Translations under genes and position numbers: made by a program | Assembly: GCF_023273855.1 (NCBI RefSeq) | Contig: NZ_CP096884.1 | Coordinates: forward strand, 2,108,001-2,172,000 | Origin: Seonamhaeicola sp. ML3 | GTDB taxonomy: Bacteria; Bacteroidota; Bacteroidia; Flavobacteriales; Flavobacteriaceae | Direction of reading: 5' to 3' | Length of the DNA: 64,000 nt | Shown here: one piece after another, positions 28,045 to 36,408 of the stretch | How positions within the stretch are numbered: position 1 is the first letter of the stretch | How the letters are laid out: each line of letters begins with the position of its first letter | Notes under the pieces: generated by a model | The model's database searches: none | Told to the model about the DNA's origin: nothing | What the model saw: only the letters and a program-made list of their open reading frames with translations

Positions 28045-28461
28045 TTAGTGAGGTAGCTTGTTTTTTAAAATACCATATATAAAAGTGCCAATTAATGCTG
28101 CAGCGATGACAATTAGCATGCTGTAAACACCAGTGCCCAATAAAATATACATAGGACCTGGACATGCACCTATTAAAGCCCATCCAAATCCAAAAATGGT
28201 ACCTCCAATAATATATCTTAAAAACCCTTTGTCTTTTTTAGGTACAACGATTTCTTTGCCTTGTATCGTTTTTATATAACCCTTTTTGGATAAGCTCAGG
28301 AAAAGAATGCCTGCAGCTATTGCTGTACCTATAATACCATACATGTGAAAGGATTGAAATCTGAACATTTCGTAAATCCTATACCATGAAACGGCTTCAG
28401 ACTTTACTAAAATGATTCCGAAGATGACGCCAACTAATAAAAACTTTAAAAATTTCAACAT
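28045..28461 (-). CDS. DUF6691/YeeE-YedE half protein
   Basis: Membrane protein of 138 aa with four predicted helices and the motif FGWALIGACPGPMYILLG, the second half of a split YeeE/YedE transporter. With the preceding gene (GGCTSGHA motif) it makes a two-subunit version of the thiosulfate/sulfur carrier. Cys in GACPGP is the conserved thiol of this half. Two bases separate it from its partner. Confidence 0.87.
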   Translation of the reverse strand: MLKFLKFLLVGVIFGIILVKSEAVSWYRIYEMFRFQSFHMYGIIGTAIAAGILFLSLSKKGYIKTIQGKEIVVPKKDKGFLRYIIGGTIFGFGWALIGACPGPMYILLGTGVYSMLIVIAAALIGTFIYGILKNKLPH

Positions 28462-28463
28462 AA

Positions 28464-29021
28464 CTAAAAAATTAAGGGTAAAAGGATATTGGTCATAATT
28501 AGGCCTCCGATAAAAAAGCCAATTACAGCTATTAAAGAAGGTCTTTGTAAACTGCTTAAACCTGTAATAGCGTGACCTGAAGTACAGCCTCCGGCGTACC
28601 TAGTGCCAAATCCAACCAGTAATCCGCCAATAATTAACAACAATAAACCTTTAATAGACATAACGGCTTCTAAGTTGTAAAGTTCGTTTGGAACCAATGT
28701 CTTGCCAGCATTTTCAAACCCCATGGATTGAAGTTCTGCAACCGTTATTGGATTCAAAGCTGTAATAGAATCATTGGATAAATAATTAATGGCAATAAAA
28801 CCACCAAATATAGCACCTGCTACCACGGTAAGATTCCAAATTTGAGCTTTCCAGTCAAACCTAAAGAAATCAGCAAATCTATCGGCACCAAATGCAGAAC
28901 ACATAGTTCTCAAGTTTGATGACATACCAAATGTCTTTCCAAAGAAAAGTAGTAAAGCCATAATCAAGGCTATCAATGGGCCTGACACATACCAAGGCCA
29001 TGGATTTAAAATTGTTTCCAT
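28464..29021 (-). CDS. YeeE/YedE family thiosulfate-transport protein
   Basis: Membrane protein of 185 aa with about five helices. The YGGCTSGHAITG motif carries the conserved Cys that handles thiosulfate or persulfide sulfur in characterised YeeE proteins. It is the first gene behind the operator at 29041-29084, and the order YeeE-DUF6691-TauE-CstB is a known grouping in Bacteroidota. Confidence 0.88.
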   Translation of the reverse strand: METILNPWPWYVSGPLIALIMALLLFFGKTFGMSSNLRTMCSAFGADRFADFFRFDWKAQIWNLTVVAGAIFGGFIAINYLSNDSITALNPITVAELQSMGFENAGKTLVPNELYNLEAVMSIKGLLLLIIGGLLVGFGTRYAGGCTSGHAITGLSSLQRPSLIAVIGFFIGGLIMTNILLPLIF

Positions 29022-29040
29022 TTTTAATACGTTTAGAGTG

Positions 29041-29084
29041 TAAAATTAATTAGTAAAGTGTAAGAAAGGTGTAACCTAGGTTAC
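29041..29084 (-). promoter_or_regulatory. Crp/Fnr-type operator and promoter of the YeeE operon
   Basis: Perfect palindrome GTAACCTAGGTTAC (29071-29084), overlapping the crp stop codon, with a minus-strand -7-like box TAATTTTA (29048 to 29041). Centre-to-centre distance is 33 bp, identical to the site at 27198-27241. Confidence 0.65.
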
Positions 29085-29719
29085 TTAAAGTTTAAAACTT
29101 CAATTTTATTTCTTCCCAGAATAATTCTGTTTTCTTTTTCTAATTGTTTGAGCAGTCTAGATATAACGACTCTACTCGTGTGCAAATCTTCTGCTATTTC
29201 TTGATGTTTAATAGAGATTGTGTTAGAATTGTTCAAGATGGTTTTATTAGCTAAATATTTAATCAAGCGTTCATCCATCTTCAAGAAGGCTAAACTATCT
29301 ATTGCCTCGAGCATTTCGTCAAATCTGGTTTGATAGCTCTCCAAAATAAAATTCCGCCAAGTTTCATTGCTGTGAAACCATTCATGCATTTTTTGGGCAG
29401 GAATCATGATTAAGGAGGAGTCCTGCTCTGCAACAGCCCTAATTTTACTTTTTGAAGTGCCCATGCAACACGTTAAAGACATTGTGCAGGTTTCACCAGC
29501 TTCAAGGAAATATATAAGCAAGTCATTACCTTCGTTGTCTTCTCTTAAGATTTTGATATTTCCGCTTAAGAGTAATGGGATAAATCTTATGGGCTGATTT
29601 ATATCAATGATAATATCATCTTTAATAAAAGACTTAAAAACGCCTACAGATAAAATCTCATTAATGATTTTATTGTCTAGTGTATAACCAAATTTTTGCT
29701 TTACTATTTCCTCTGTCAT
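29081..29719 (-). CDS. Crp/Fnr-family transcriptional regulator with clustered cysteines
   Basis: Regulator of 212 aa. A cyclic-nucleotide-binding-like beta-barrel (about residues 20-125) is followed by a dimer helix and a winged helix (HQEIAEDLHTSRVVISRLLKQL, about residues 165-187). Inside the sensor domain lie Cys78, Cys84 and Cys85 (ETCTMSLTCCMG); no N-terminal FNR iron-sulfur cysteines are present. Since the target genes handle reactive sulfur, thiol-based sensing by this cluster is an attractive inference. It heads the module and probably activates it through the CCTAGG palindromes. Confidence 0.9.
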   Translation of the reverse strand: MTEEIVKQKFGYTLDNKIINEILSVGVFKSFIKDDIIIDINQPIRFIPLLLSGNIKILREDNEGNDLLIYFLEAGETCTMSLTCCMGTSKSKIRAVAEQDSSLIMIPAQKMHEWFHSNETWRNFILESYQTRFDEMLEAIDSLAFLKMDERLIKYLANKTILNNSNTISIKHQEIAEDLHTSRVVISRLLKQLEKENRIILGRNKIEVLNFK

Positions 29720-29757
29720 GACTCAAAAATACGGATTTATAAAATTGAAATAAATTG

Positions 29758-29788
29758 TTTGGTATAGTTTTAATAAATAGTATATTTG
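29758..29788 (+). promoter_or_regulatory. Promoter of tRNA-Arg(ACG)
   Basis: TTTG (29758-29761), 19 bp, TATATTTG (29781-29788): a full match to the Bacteroidota primary-sigma promoter, 13 bp before the tRNA. Confidence 0.8.
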
Positions 29789-29801
29789 CACGCACAAAAT
29801 C

Positions 29802-29875
29802 GGCCGCGTGGCGCAACTGAATAGCGCACTTGATTACGGCTCAAGAGGTTGCAGGTTTGAATCCTGCCGCGGTCA
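29802..29875 (+). tRNA. tRNA-Arg (anticodon ACG)
   Basis: Cloverleaf of 74 nt: acceptor GGCCGCG/CGCGGTC with one G-U pair, D-arm GCGC/GCGC, anticodon arm CTTGA-TTACGGC-TCAAG with ACG at positions 34-36, T-arm GCAGG/CCTGC, discriminator A, no encoded CCA. The A34 would normally be read as inosine. Confidence 0.95.
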
Positions 29876-29876
29876 C

Positions 29877-29914
29877 AAAAAGCAAGTTCTAAATATGAGA
29901 GCTTGCTTTTTTTT
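29877..29914 (+). terminator. Terminator of tRNA-Arg(ACG)
   Basis: AAAAAGCAAG (29877-29886) pairs with CTTGCTTTTT (from 29902) and is followed by a T-run, directly after the tRNA. Confidence 0.85.
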
Positions 29915-29981
29915 CTTATTATAAGTTTCTTTTTTAATTAAAACAGTCATTTTTTTTTCATGAACTTGTTTGTTTTAGAAC

Positions 29982-30026
29982 AAGGATAGTGCAGGATAGG
30001 TTATTTTCAATATTTCCTTTTATTTG
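29982..30026 (+). promoter_or_regulatory. CAGGAYA tandem-repeat promoter, site 1 (GntR gene)
   Basis: AAGGATAGTGCAGGATA (29982-29998) with the -7-like box TTTATTTG at 30019-30026. The second repeat starts 27 bp before the box, as at all six sites. The -33 element is replaced by the repeat, so an activator is expected here. Confidence 0.65.
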
Positions 30027-30110
30027 GTAAATTCACGATACATTCTTTGAGAGGTGTTTTTTTAATGTCGTGAGTTTTACTCTTAAAGTTGTTTTTGCAT
30101 TATATTTAAC

Positions 30111-31112
30111 ATGGTCGAGACTCGAATAAAAATTAAGAATTTAAACAATAACGATTCACCTAAATACATTAAAATAGTTAACGCCATTAAGGAAGCTATA
30201 GATGTTAATGAATTAAGGATAGGGGACCGTATTCCCTCTATAAACGAATTTAGCAAAGACTACAAGGTTTCTAGAGACACCGTATACAAGGCTTATGTTT
30301 TATTGAAGGAGGAAGGCTATGTTAATTCTACACCAAATAAGGGGTATTATATTACGGAGAGCAGAAAAAAAGTACTGTTGTTAATAAGTACATTTAAGGC
30401 TTACAAAGAGGTTTTTTACCATTCCTTTATGAGTTGTTTGCCAAACAATGTTATTGTGGATTTACAGTTTCATCACTACAACATCAAGAACTTCAAGTCG
30501 ATGTTAAATGCGGATAATGGTAAGTACTTTAAGTATATTGTTATGGGATTTGATCATCCCGAAGTTAAATCATCATTATCTAAAATAGACAATAATAAAC
30601 TGCTTCTTATAGATTGGAAAGCTAACCTGGGAGTTTCAGGAAACTATGTGTTTCAGGACTTTGGTGAGTCATTTTATTCCTGTTTAAAAGACGCCAAAGA
30701 AGCCTTTAGTAAGTATACTAAACTTGTTTTTATTTACCCAGAATTCACATATCATCCTTATGAAAGTGTTAGGTATTTCGAGAAGTTTTGTGAATCAAAC
30801 AATTTTGAATATAGTATTTGCAAGAAATCCTCTAAGCTGAAGGTTGAGAAAGGAACAGCATATATTAGTGTGAACGATCGTATCCTTTACGAGTTGTTAA
30901 GTCAATCAAGCACTGCTGGTTTAGAAGTTGGAAAGGAAGTTGGTATATTGTCATATAACGACACCCCGTTAAAGAAATTTACATATAAGGGGATATCGGT
31001 AATTTCAATTGATTTTAAGGAATTTGGAGCAGAAGTTGCCGAGTTTATTTCTTCTACACAGCCACTACAAAGATACTTAACAACAAGACTTATTCTCAGA
31101 GATTCTTTGTAG
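30111..31112 (+). CDS. GntR-type regulator with LacI-like sugar-sensing domain
   Basis: Regulator of 333 aa. The N-terminal winged helix (about residues 12-82: YIKIVNAIKEAI, GDRIPSINEFSKDYKVSRDTVYKAYVLL) is GntR-type. Residues about 85-330 resemble a LacI/periplasmic-binding-protein sensor (VGILSYNDTPLKKFTYKGISVISID). This combination is common in Bacteroidota sugar regulators. It stands directly upstream of the uronate operon, so a uronate or pathway intermediate is the likely signal. Its own promoter carries the locus-wide tandem repeat, so it is part of the regulon, whether or not it binds that repeat. Confidence 0.85.
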   Translation: MVETRIKIKNLNNNDSPKYIKIVNAIKEAIDVNELRIGDRIPSINEFSKDYKVSRDTVYKAYVLLKEEGYVNSTPNKGYYITESRKKVLLLISTFKAYKEVFYHSFMSCLPNNVIVDLQFHHYNIKNFKSMLNADNGKYFKYIVMGFDHPEVKSSLSKIDNNKLLLIDWKANLGVSGNYVFQDFGESFYSCLKDAKEAFSKYTKLVFIYPEFTYHPYESVRYFEKFCESNNFEYSICKKSSKLKVEKGTAYISVNDRILYELLSQSSTAGLEVGKEVGILSYNDTPLKKFTYKGISVISIDFKEFGAEVAEFISSTQPLQRYLTTRLILRDSL

Positions 31113-31449
31113 TAACTGGGTTGCTGTAAGTTGTTTTTTTAAAAGTTGCCCCTACACATCTTATCAGGACAGAGCAGGACACTTTAGAGGAGTGTGTTAT
31201 TTAGCTTTGTTAGGACTTCAATCACAGTGTTGGTTTTTTAAAATAGTGAAGTTGAGAGATCAGTAAATCGACCTTTTGAAGTACAATTTAGGTGTGTTTA
31301 TAGTACAAAGCATCTGTTTTTCTTTGCACCGCCTAAGCTAAATGCATTGTTTTGTAAAGTCGAAGAGTCTTCTTTAGGAAGACTGATTTGAGAAAACTTC
31401 GTAAAAACAGGTTTTAAGTAAAAACTAAAAATTAAACAATTATAAGAGA
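31113..31449 (+). other. Gene-free region with promoter and long leader of the uronate operon
   Basis: Holds promoter site 2 (31165-31209). From the inferred start near 31215 the leader is about 235 nt, much longer than at the other sites. It contains a perfect 7-bp hairpin AGTCTTC-TTTAG-GAAGACT (31366-31384). No open reading frame of note. Confidence 0.6.
31165..31209 (+). promoter_or_regulatory. CAGGAYA tandem-repeat promoter, site 2 (uronate operon)
   Basis: CAGGACAGAGCAGGACA (31165-31181) and a perfect -7 box TAGCTTTG (31202-31209), 27 bp after the start of the second repeat. Confidence 0.75.
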
Positions 31450-32277
31450 ATGAGTAAAACTATTGTAATAACAGGAGCAGGAGGCGTGCTATGTAGTACT
31501 TTGGCAGAGGCTTTGGCCAAACAAGGTCATAATATAGCCTTATTGGATTTAAATAAAGAAGCCGCTACAGCAGCAGCTGAAAAAATTAACAAAGAAGGAG
31601 GTTCGGCAATTGGTGTCGAAGCTAATGTTTTAGAAAAAGACTCATTAATATCCGCAAAAAAAGAGGTTAATGATGCTTATGGTGAATGTGATATTTTAAT
31701 TAACGGTGCTGGAGGGAACCATCCTCTAGGGACAACAAGTAATCCTTTTTTAGAAATGGAGGATTTAAAAAATACCACAGAAGGTTTTAAAACGTTTTTT
31801 GATTTAGACCCAAAAGGTATCCAATTTGTATTCAACCTAAATTTTATTGGGACCTTATTACCAACTCAAATTTTTGCTGAGGATATGGTTGGAAGAGAAG
31901 GATGTAGTATCTTAAACATTTCTTCAATGAATGCATTTACGCCATTGACCAAGATTCCGGCTTATAGTGGAGCTAAGGCAGCTGTTTCCAATTTCACTCA
32001 ATGGTTAGCAGTTCATTTTTCTAAAGTTGGAATAAGGGTAAATGCGCTTGCGCCTGGATTCTTCTTAACAGAACAAAACAGAACCTTGTTAACTAATCCT
32101 GATGGAAGTTTAACACCAAGAGGAAACCAAATTATTGAACAAACACCTATGGGGAAATTTGGAGAGCCAGAGCATTTGGTGGGTACCACCTTATGGTTAT
32201 GTGGAGAAGGATCCTCATTTGTAACTGGTGTTGTAGTGCCTATCGATGGTGGGTTTAGTGCTTATAGCGGTGTTTAA
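31450..32277 (+). CDS. SDR-type D-mannonate oxidoreductase (fructuronate reductase)
   Basis: Short-chain dehydrogenase of 275 aa. The cofactor motif is TGAGGVLCSTLA (about residue 8), INGAGGN follows near residue 87, and the catalytic Ser and YxxxK are seen as NISSMNA and YSGAKAA. The insertion between these (NPFLEMEDLKNTTEGFKTFFDLDPKG) is characteristic of the SDR enzymes that stand in for UxuB. It would reduce D-fructuronate to D-mannonate with NAD(P)H. Being followed by the mannonate dehydratase gene supports this. First gene of the operon. Confidence 0.82.
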   Translation: MSKTIVITGAGGVLCSTLAEALAKQGHNIALLDLNKEAATAAAEKINKEGGSAIGVEANVLEKDSLISAKKEVNDAYGECDILINGAGGNHPLGTTSNPFLEMEDLKNTTEGFKTFFDLDPKGIQFVFNLNFIGTLLPTQIFAEDMVGREGCSILNISSMNAFTPLTKIPAYSGAKAAVSNFTQWLAVHFSKVGIRVNALAPGFFLTEQNRTLLTNPDGSLTPRGNQIIEQTPMGKFGEPEHLVGTTLWLCGEGSSFVTGVVVPIDGGFSAYSGV

Positions 32278-32382
32278 AATAAAATAGTTAACCGAATGGC
32301 CTGATGTATTGATTTCAATAAATACTCTGATCATGCTAATATTAACTGTAGAAAACAAAAAATTAAAATAATAATTATATAA

Positions 32383-33558
32383 ATGGAGCAAACATGGAGA
32401 TGGTACGGACCAAACGATCCAGTATCTTTATCAGATGTTAAACAAGCAGGAGCTACAGGAGTAGTTTCGGCATTACATCACATTCCTAATGGAGAAGTGT
32501 GGACCGTAGAAGAAATACAAAAGCGAAAAGATATTATAGAAAATGCAGGATTGACTTGGAGTGTTGTAGAAAGTATACCTGTTCATGAAAACATAAAAAC
32601 GCGCTCAGGGAATTTTAAAGCTTATATAGAAACCTATAAGCAAAGCATAGAAAACTTGGCCAAATGCGGAATACATATTGTGTGTTACAACTTTATGCCT
32701 GTACTGGATTGGACAAGGACCGATTTAGCGTTTAAGGTAGAAGATGGGTCTGAAGCACTACGTTTTGATGTTACTGCATTTGCAGCTTTCGAATTATATC
32801 TCCTTAAACGACCGGGTGCAGAGAGCGCATATACCAAAGCTCAAAAAGAGTCTGCAAAGACTTATCTTGAAGGACTTTCTGAAGATGAAAAGAGTAAACT
32901 CGTAAATAATATAATTGCTGGTTTACCAGGTGCAGAAGAAGGATACACCCTTGAGCAATTTCAAGGTATTTTAGATACTTATAAAGATATTGATGCCCAA
33001 ACTTTGCGGGATAATTTGGTTGAATTTTTAAAAGAGATCATACCAGTGGCCTCTCAAAATAATGTGCTAATGTGTATACATCCAGATGATCCACCGTATC
33101 CAATTTTAGGCTTGCCTAGGGTCGTTAGTACAGAGTCCGATTATGCATACCTGTTCGATAATGTTCCAGATAGAGCCAATGGTATAACATTTTGTACAGG
33201 TTCACTGGGAGTTAGGGAGGACAACGATCTAGTGAATATATTTAGACGATTTGCGGATCGCGCTCATTTTTTACACTTACGTAGTACAAAGCGAGATGAA
33301 GCTGGTAATTTTTATGAGGCTAATCATTTAGATGGCGATGTTGATATGTATGCTGTGGTAAAAGAAATTTTAGTTGAAGAAAAAAGACGTAAAGCAGAGG
33401 GTAGAGCAGATGCTGCAATACCAGTTCGACCAGATCACGGACATCAAATGCTAGATGATTTAAATAAAAAAACAAATCCAGGGTATTCGGGGATTGGTAG
33501 ATTACGAGGTCTTGCGGAATTACGCGGACTAGAATACGGTTTAAAACAAACAATATAA
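32383..33558 (+). CDS. uxuA: Mannonate dehydratase UxuA
   Basis: Metal-dependent TIM-barrel dehydratase of 391 aa converting D-mannonate to 2-keto-3-deoxygluconate. The N-terminus [16 protein letters not shown] is diagnostic, and the metal/substrate residues lie in [27 protein letters not shown] and the final RPDHGHQM. Length matches the family. It sits in the middle of the uronate operon. Confidence 0.95.
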   Translation: MEQTWRWYGPNDPVSLSDVKQAGATGVVSALHHIPNGEVWTVEEIQKRKDIIENAGLTWSVVESIPVHENIKTRSGNFKAYIETYKQSIENLAKCGIHIVCYNFMPVLDWTRTDLAFKVEDGSEALRFDVTAFAAFELYLLKRPGAESAYTKAQKESAKTYLEGLSEDEKSKLVNNIIAGLPGAEEGYTLEQFQGILDTYKDIDAQTLRDNLVEFLKEIIPVASQNNVLMCIHPDDPPYPILGLPRVVSTESDYAYLFDNVPDRANGITFCTGSLGVREDNDLVNIFRRFADRAHFLHLRSTKRDEAGNFYEANHLDGDVDMYAVVKEILVEEKRRKAEGRADAAIPVRPDHGHQMLDDLNKKTNPGYSGIGRLRGLAELRGLEYGLKQTI

Positions 33559-33578
33559 AACAAACATAACTTTTTGCC

Positions 33579-34421
33579 ATGAGCACACATTACGAAACAA
33601 GATATGCGTCAAGTCCACAAGCAGTGAAGGCTTACGACACTAAGCAATTAAGAGACGAGTTTTTAATTGATAATCTAATGCAAGAAGATCAATTAATTTT
33701 GGTGTACACACACTATGATAGATATATGGCTGGTTCTGCAGTGCCTGTTGCTGGACCTGTTGTTCTTGAAACCATAGATCCATTAAAATCCAGTTATTTC
33801 CTAGAAAGAAGAGAGTTGGGAATAATAAATGTAGGGGGAGATGGAACTGTTGAGGTAGATGGAGATGTTTATGAACTAACCTTAAAGGATGCGCTTTATG
33901 TTGGTAGTGGAAATGAAAGTGTTGTGTTTAAAAGCAATGATGCCAGTAACCCAGCTAAATTTTACTTAAACTCTGCACCAGCTCACCAAAGCTTCCCAAC
34001 AAAGAAGGTAAGTAAGGCAGAAGCTAATAAAATTGAGTTAGGGTCTTTAGAAACAGCAAATCACCGCACGGTAAATCAGCAGATTATTGGTGGGATAGTT
34101 GAGACATGCCAATTGCAAATGGGAATGACAGAGCTTAAAACAGGAAGTGTTTGGAATACCATGCCTGCTCATGTTCACGATCGTAGAATGGAAATCTATT
34201 ATTACTTAGACCTTCCTGAAGATCAAGCAGTTTGTCACTTTATGGGGCAGCCACAAGAGACCAGACATATATGGATGCAAAACCACCAAGCTGTGATTTC
34301 ACCACCATGGTCTATTCACTCTGGTTCGGGAACTTCAAATTATACCTTTATCTGGGGAATGGCAGGTGAGAATTTAGATTACGGCGATATGGATGTTGCT
34401 AAAATTACAGAATTGAGATAG
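33579..34421 (+). CDS. kduI: 5-keto-4-deoxyuronate isomerase KduI
   Basis: Cupin isomerase of 280 aa converting 5-keto-4-deoxyuronate (4-deoxy-L-threo-5-hexosulose uronate) to 2,5-diketo-3-deoxygluconate. Zinc ligands lie in PAHVHDRRMEIYYYLDL (about residues 195-211), and a further His in the C-terminal SPPWSIHSGSG. The full family length is present. Together with the next gene it gives the branch for the unsaturated uronate released by lyases and GH88. Confidence 0.95.
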   Translation: MSTHYETRYASSPQAVKAYDTKQLRDEFLIDNLMQEDQLILVYTHYDRYMAGSAVPVAGPVVLETIDPLKSSYFLERRELGIINVGGDGTVEVDGDVYELTLKDALYVGSGNESVVFKSNDASNPAKFYLNSAPAHQSFPTKKVSKAEANKIELGSLETANHRTVNQQIIGGIVETCQLQMGMTELKTGSVWNTMPAHVHDRRMEIYYYLDLPEDQAVCHFMGQPQETRHIWMQNHQAVISPPWSIHSGSGTSNYTFIWGMAGENLDYGDMDVAKITELR

Positions 34422-34424
34422 GTT

Positions 34425-35219
34425 ATGAGTACTACGTTATTCGATATAAAAGGAAAAATTGCCTTGGTTACGGGTAGTACCCATGGTCTTGGTATGGCTA
34501 TGGCCAGAGGTTTAGGTTTAGCAGGAGCAACTATAGTTGTTAATGGGAACTCTTCTCAAGAAAAGATAGATAAAGCAGTAGCAGAATACAAAAGCGAAGG
34601 CATTAATGCTGTTGGTTATAAGTTTAATGTTACAGATGAAGCTGAAGTAATTTCGGCAATTGCAAAAATTCAAGAAGAAGTAGGGCATATTGATATATTA
34701 ATCAATAATGCTGGTATCATCAAACGAACACCTCTTATTGAAATGGAAGTGGCCGACTTCAAACAAGTTATAGATGTAGATTTGGTAAGCCCTTTTATTG
34801 TGTCAAAACACGTGGTACCGGCAATGATAGAACGAAAAGAAGGCAAGGTTATAAATATATGCTCTATGATGAGTGAATTGGGGCGCAATAGTGTGGGTGC
34901 ATATGCAGCAGCAAAAGGCGGCTTAAAAATGCTTACGCAAAATATGGCTACAGAGTGGGCAAAACACAATATCCAAGTAAATGGTATAGGACCAGGGTAT
35001 TTTGCAACATCTCAAACAGCGCCTATTCGTGTAGATGGACATCCTTTTAACGATTTTATTGTAAATAGAACACCTGCAGCCAAATGGGGAGACCCAGACG
35101 ATTTAGCGGGTGCTGCTATATTCTTATCCTCTAAAGCCAGTGACTTTGTAAACGGTCAAGTGGTTTATGTCGATGGTGGTATTTTAGCAACAATTGGAAA
35201 ACCTTCAAACGAAGATTAG
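34425..35219 (+). CDS. kduD: 2-deoxy-D-gluconate 3-dehydrogenase KduD
   Basis: SDR enzyme of 264 aa reducing 2,5-diketo-3-deoxygluconate to KDG. Cofactor motif TGSTHGLGMA (about residue 17), INNAGIIKR near residue 90, catalytic YAAAKGG, and GIGPGYFAT after the active site, all typical of KduD. It starts 3 bp after kduI and ends 2 bp before the DUF4861 gene. Confidence 0.92.
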   Translation: MSTTLFDIKGKIALVTGSTHGLGMAMARGLGLAGATIVVNGNSSQEKIDKAVAEYKSEGINAVGYKFNVTDEAEVISAIAKIQEEVGHIDILINNAGIIKRTPLIEMEVADFKQVIDVDLVSPFIVSKHVVPAMIERKEGKVINICSMMSELGRNSVGAYAAAKGGLKMLTQNMATEWAKHNIQVNGIGPGYFATSQTAPIRVDGHPFNDFIVNRTPAAKWGDPDDLAGAAIFLSSKASDFVNGQVVYVDGGILATIGKPSNED

Positions 35220-35221
35220 GT

Positions 35222-36400
35222 ATGAAGACCACTTCAATATTTATCTTGATATCAAGTGTATCTATATTCTTAGGTTGCGGAGGTAAGGCATCACAAATTA
35301 TTACCGTTAAAAACCCCTTGGATATTTCGAGAAGTCATGAGACAATTGAAATAAATGTAGCTGATATTCTCTTGGAGAAAGATAAGAATATTAACGATGT
35401 AGGTGTTATTGATGCCGAAACGGGCAAAGTTTTAATTACACAACTTGTCGATGAAAACCAAGATGGTAAATACGATATTTTATTATTTCAAGCAGAGGTT
35501 AATGCAAATTCTGAAAAGCAATACAAATTAACTGTAGTTAATTCTGATGAAAAGAAAACATCTATAGATTATTGTTTTTCTCGATTTGTTCCTGAGAGAA
35601 CCGATGATTACGCTTGGGAAAATAATAGAGTAGCCTTTAGAACGTTTGGGCCTGTTGCTCAAAAAATGGTAGAAGATGGCGTTAAGGGAGGTACATTATC
35701 TAGTGGAATAGATGCTTGGTTAAAACGAGTAGAATTTCCCATAATAGACCTATGGTACAAAAGAAATGACGCTAAGAAAGGTGCTTACCATAAAGACCAC
35801 GGTGAAGGTTTAGATAATTTTCACGTTGGTATTAGTAGAGGCGTTGGAGGTGTAGCGGTTAAGATAGATACTGCGTTCTATGTGTCTCGAAACTTTACTA
35901 AATGGAAAACCATTACTACCGGACCTATTAGAACAAGTTTTGTCCTAGAGTATGCCAATTGGAATGCTGGAGAAAATTCAATTTCAGAAGTAAAACATGT
36001 TTCCTTAGATTATGGAAGTAATTTATCTAGATATGAAGTAGAAATAACTGGTACCGATAATATTTATTCAGGGTTAACGCTTCATGAAAAAGATGGGAAA
36101 GATAGCCAGAATAAGGAGTTTGGTTATGTTTCTTACTGGGAGCCTCATGGTGATTCCGAATTGGGTACGGGTATAGTTGTGCCAAATGGTAATATGTTGT
36201 CTAGCGAATTATTCGATACACCCGTAAAGGACTGGAGTAATTTATATGCTCAAATTAAATTGGATGAAGGTAAGGCGCTGTATTATGCAGGATTTGGTTG
36301 GAAGAAATCCAATCAGTTTTCTTCGCAGGAGGAATGGGAGAACTATCTTAAAACATTTTCATTAAAAGTAAACAATCCACTTATTGTTTCAGTTAATTGA
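35222..36400 (+). CDS. DUF4861 lipoprotein
   Basis: Protein of 392 aa with a lipoprotein signal peptide (lipobox FLGC, Cys at about residue 19). The rest is beta-rich and matches my memory of DUF4861, found in many Bacteroidota loci for uronic-acid polysaccharides. Conserved-looking segments include ENNRVAFRTFGP and KDHGEGLDNFHVG, the latter with possible metal or catalytic His residues. The lipid anchor places it outside the cytoplasm although its neighbours are cytoplasmic enzymes. Its reaction is unknown to me. Confidence 0.72.
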   Translation: MKTTSIFILISSVSIFLGCGGKASQIITVKNPLDISRSHETIEINVADILLEKDKNINDVGVIDAETGKVLITQLVDENQDGKYDILLFQAEVNANSEKQYKLTVVNSDEKKTSIDYCFSRFVPERTDDYAWENNRVAFRTFGPVAQKMVEDGVKGGTLSSGIDAWLKRVEFPIIDLWYKRNDAKKGAYHKDHGEGLDNFHVGISRGVGGVAVKIDTAFYVSRNFTKWKTITTGPIRTSFVLEYANWNAGENSISEVKHVSLDYGSNLSRYEVEITGTDNIYSGLTLHEKDGKDSQNKEFGYVSYWEPHGDSELGTGIVVPNGNMLSSELFDTPVKDWSNLYAQIKLDEGKALYYAGFGWKKSNQFSSQEEWENYLKTFSLKVNNPLIVSVN

Positions 36401-36408
36401 TTTCGAAT

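Noticed and set aside
28045-28183. Alternative minus-strand frame (27923-28183) across the TauE and DUF6691 genes
   Set aside because: It overlaps two well-supported genes in another frame and has no family motif.
24895-29875. att sites of an integrated element at the two tRNA-Arg genes
   Set aside because: The tRNAs have different anticodon arms and are complete; no copied tRNA 3' end, integrase or relaxase is visible.
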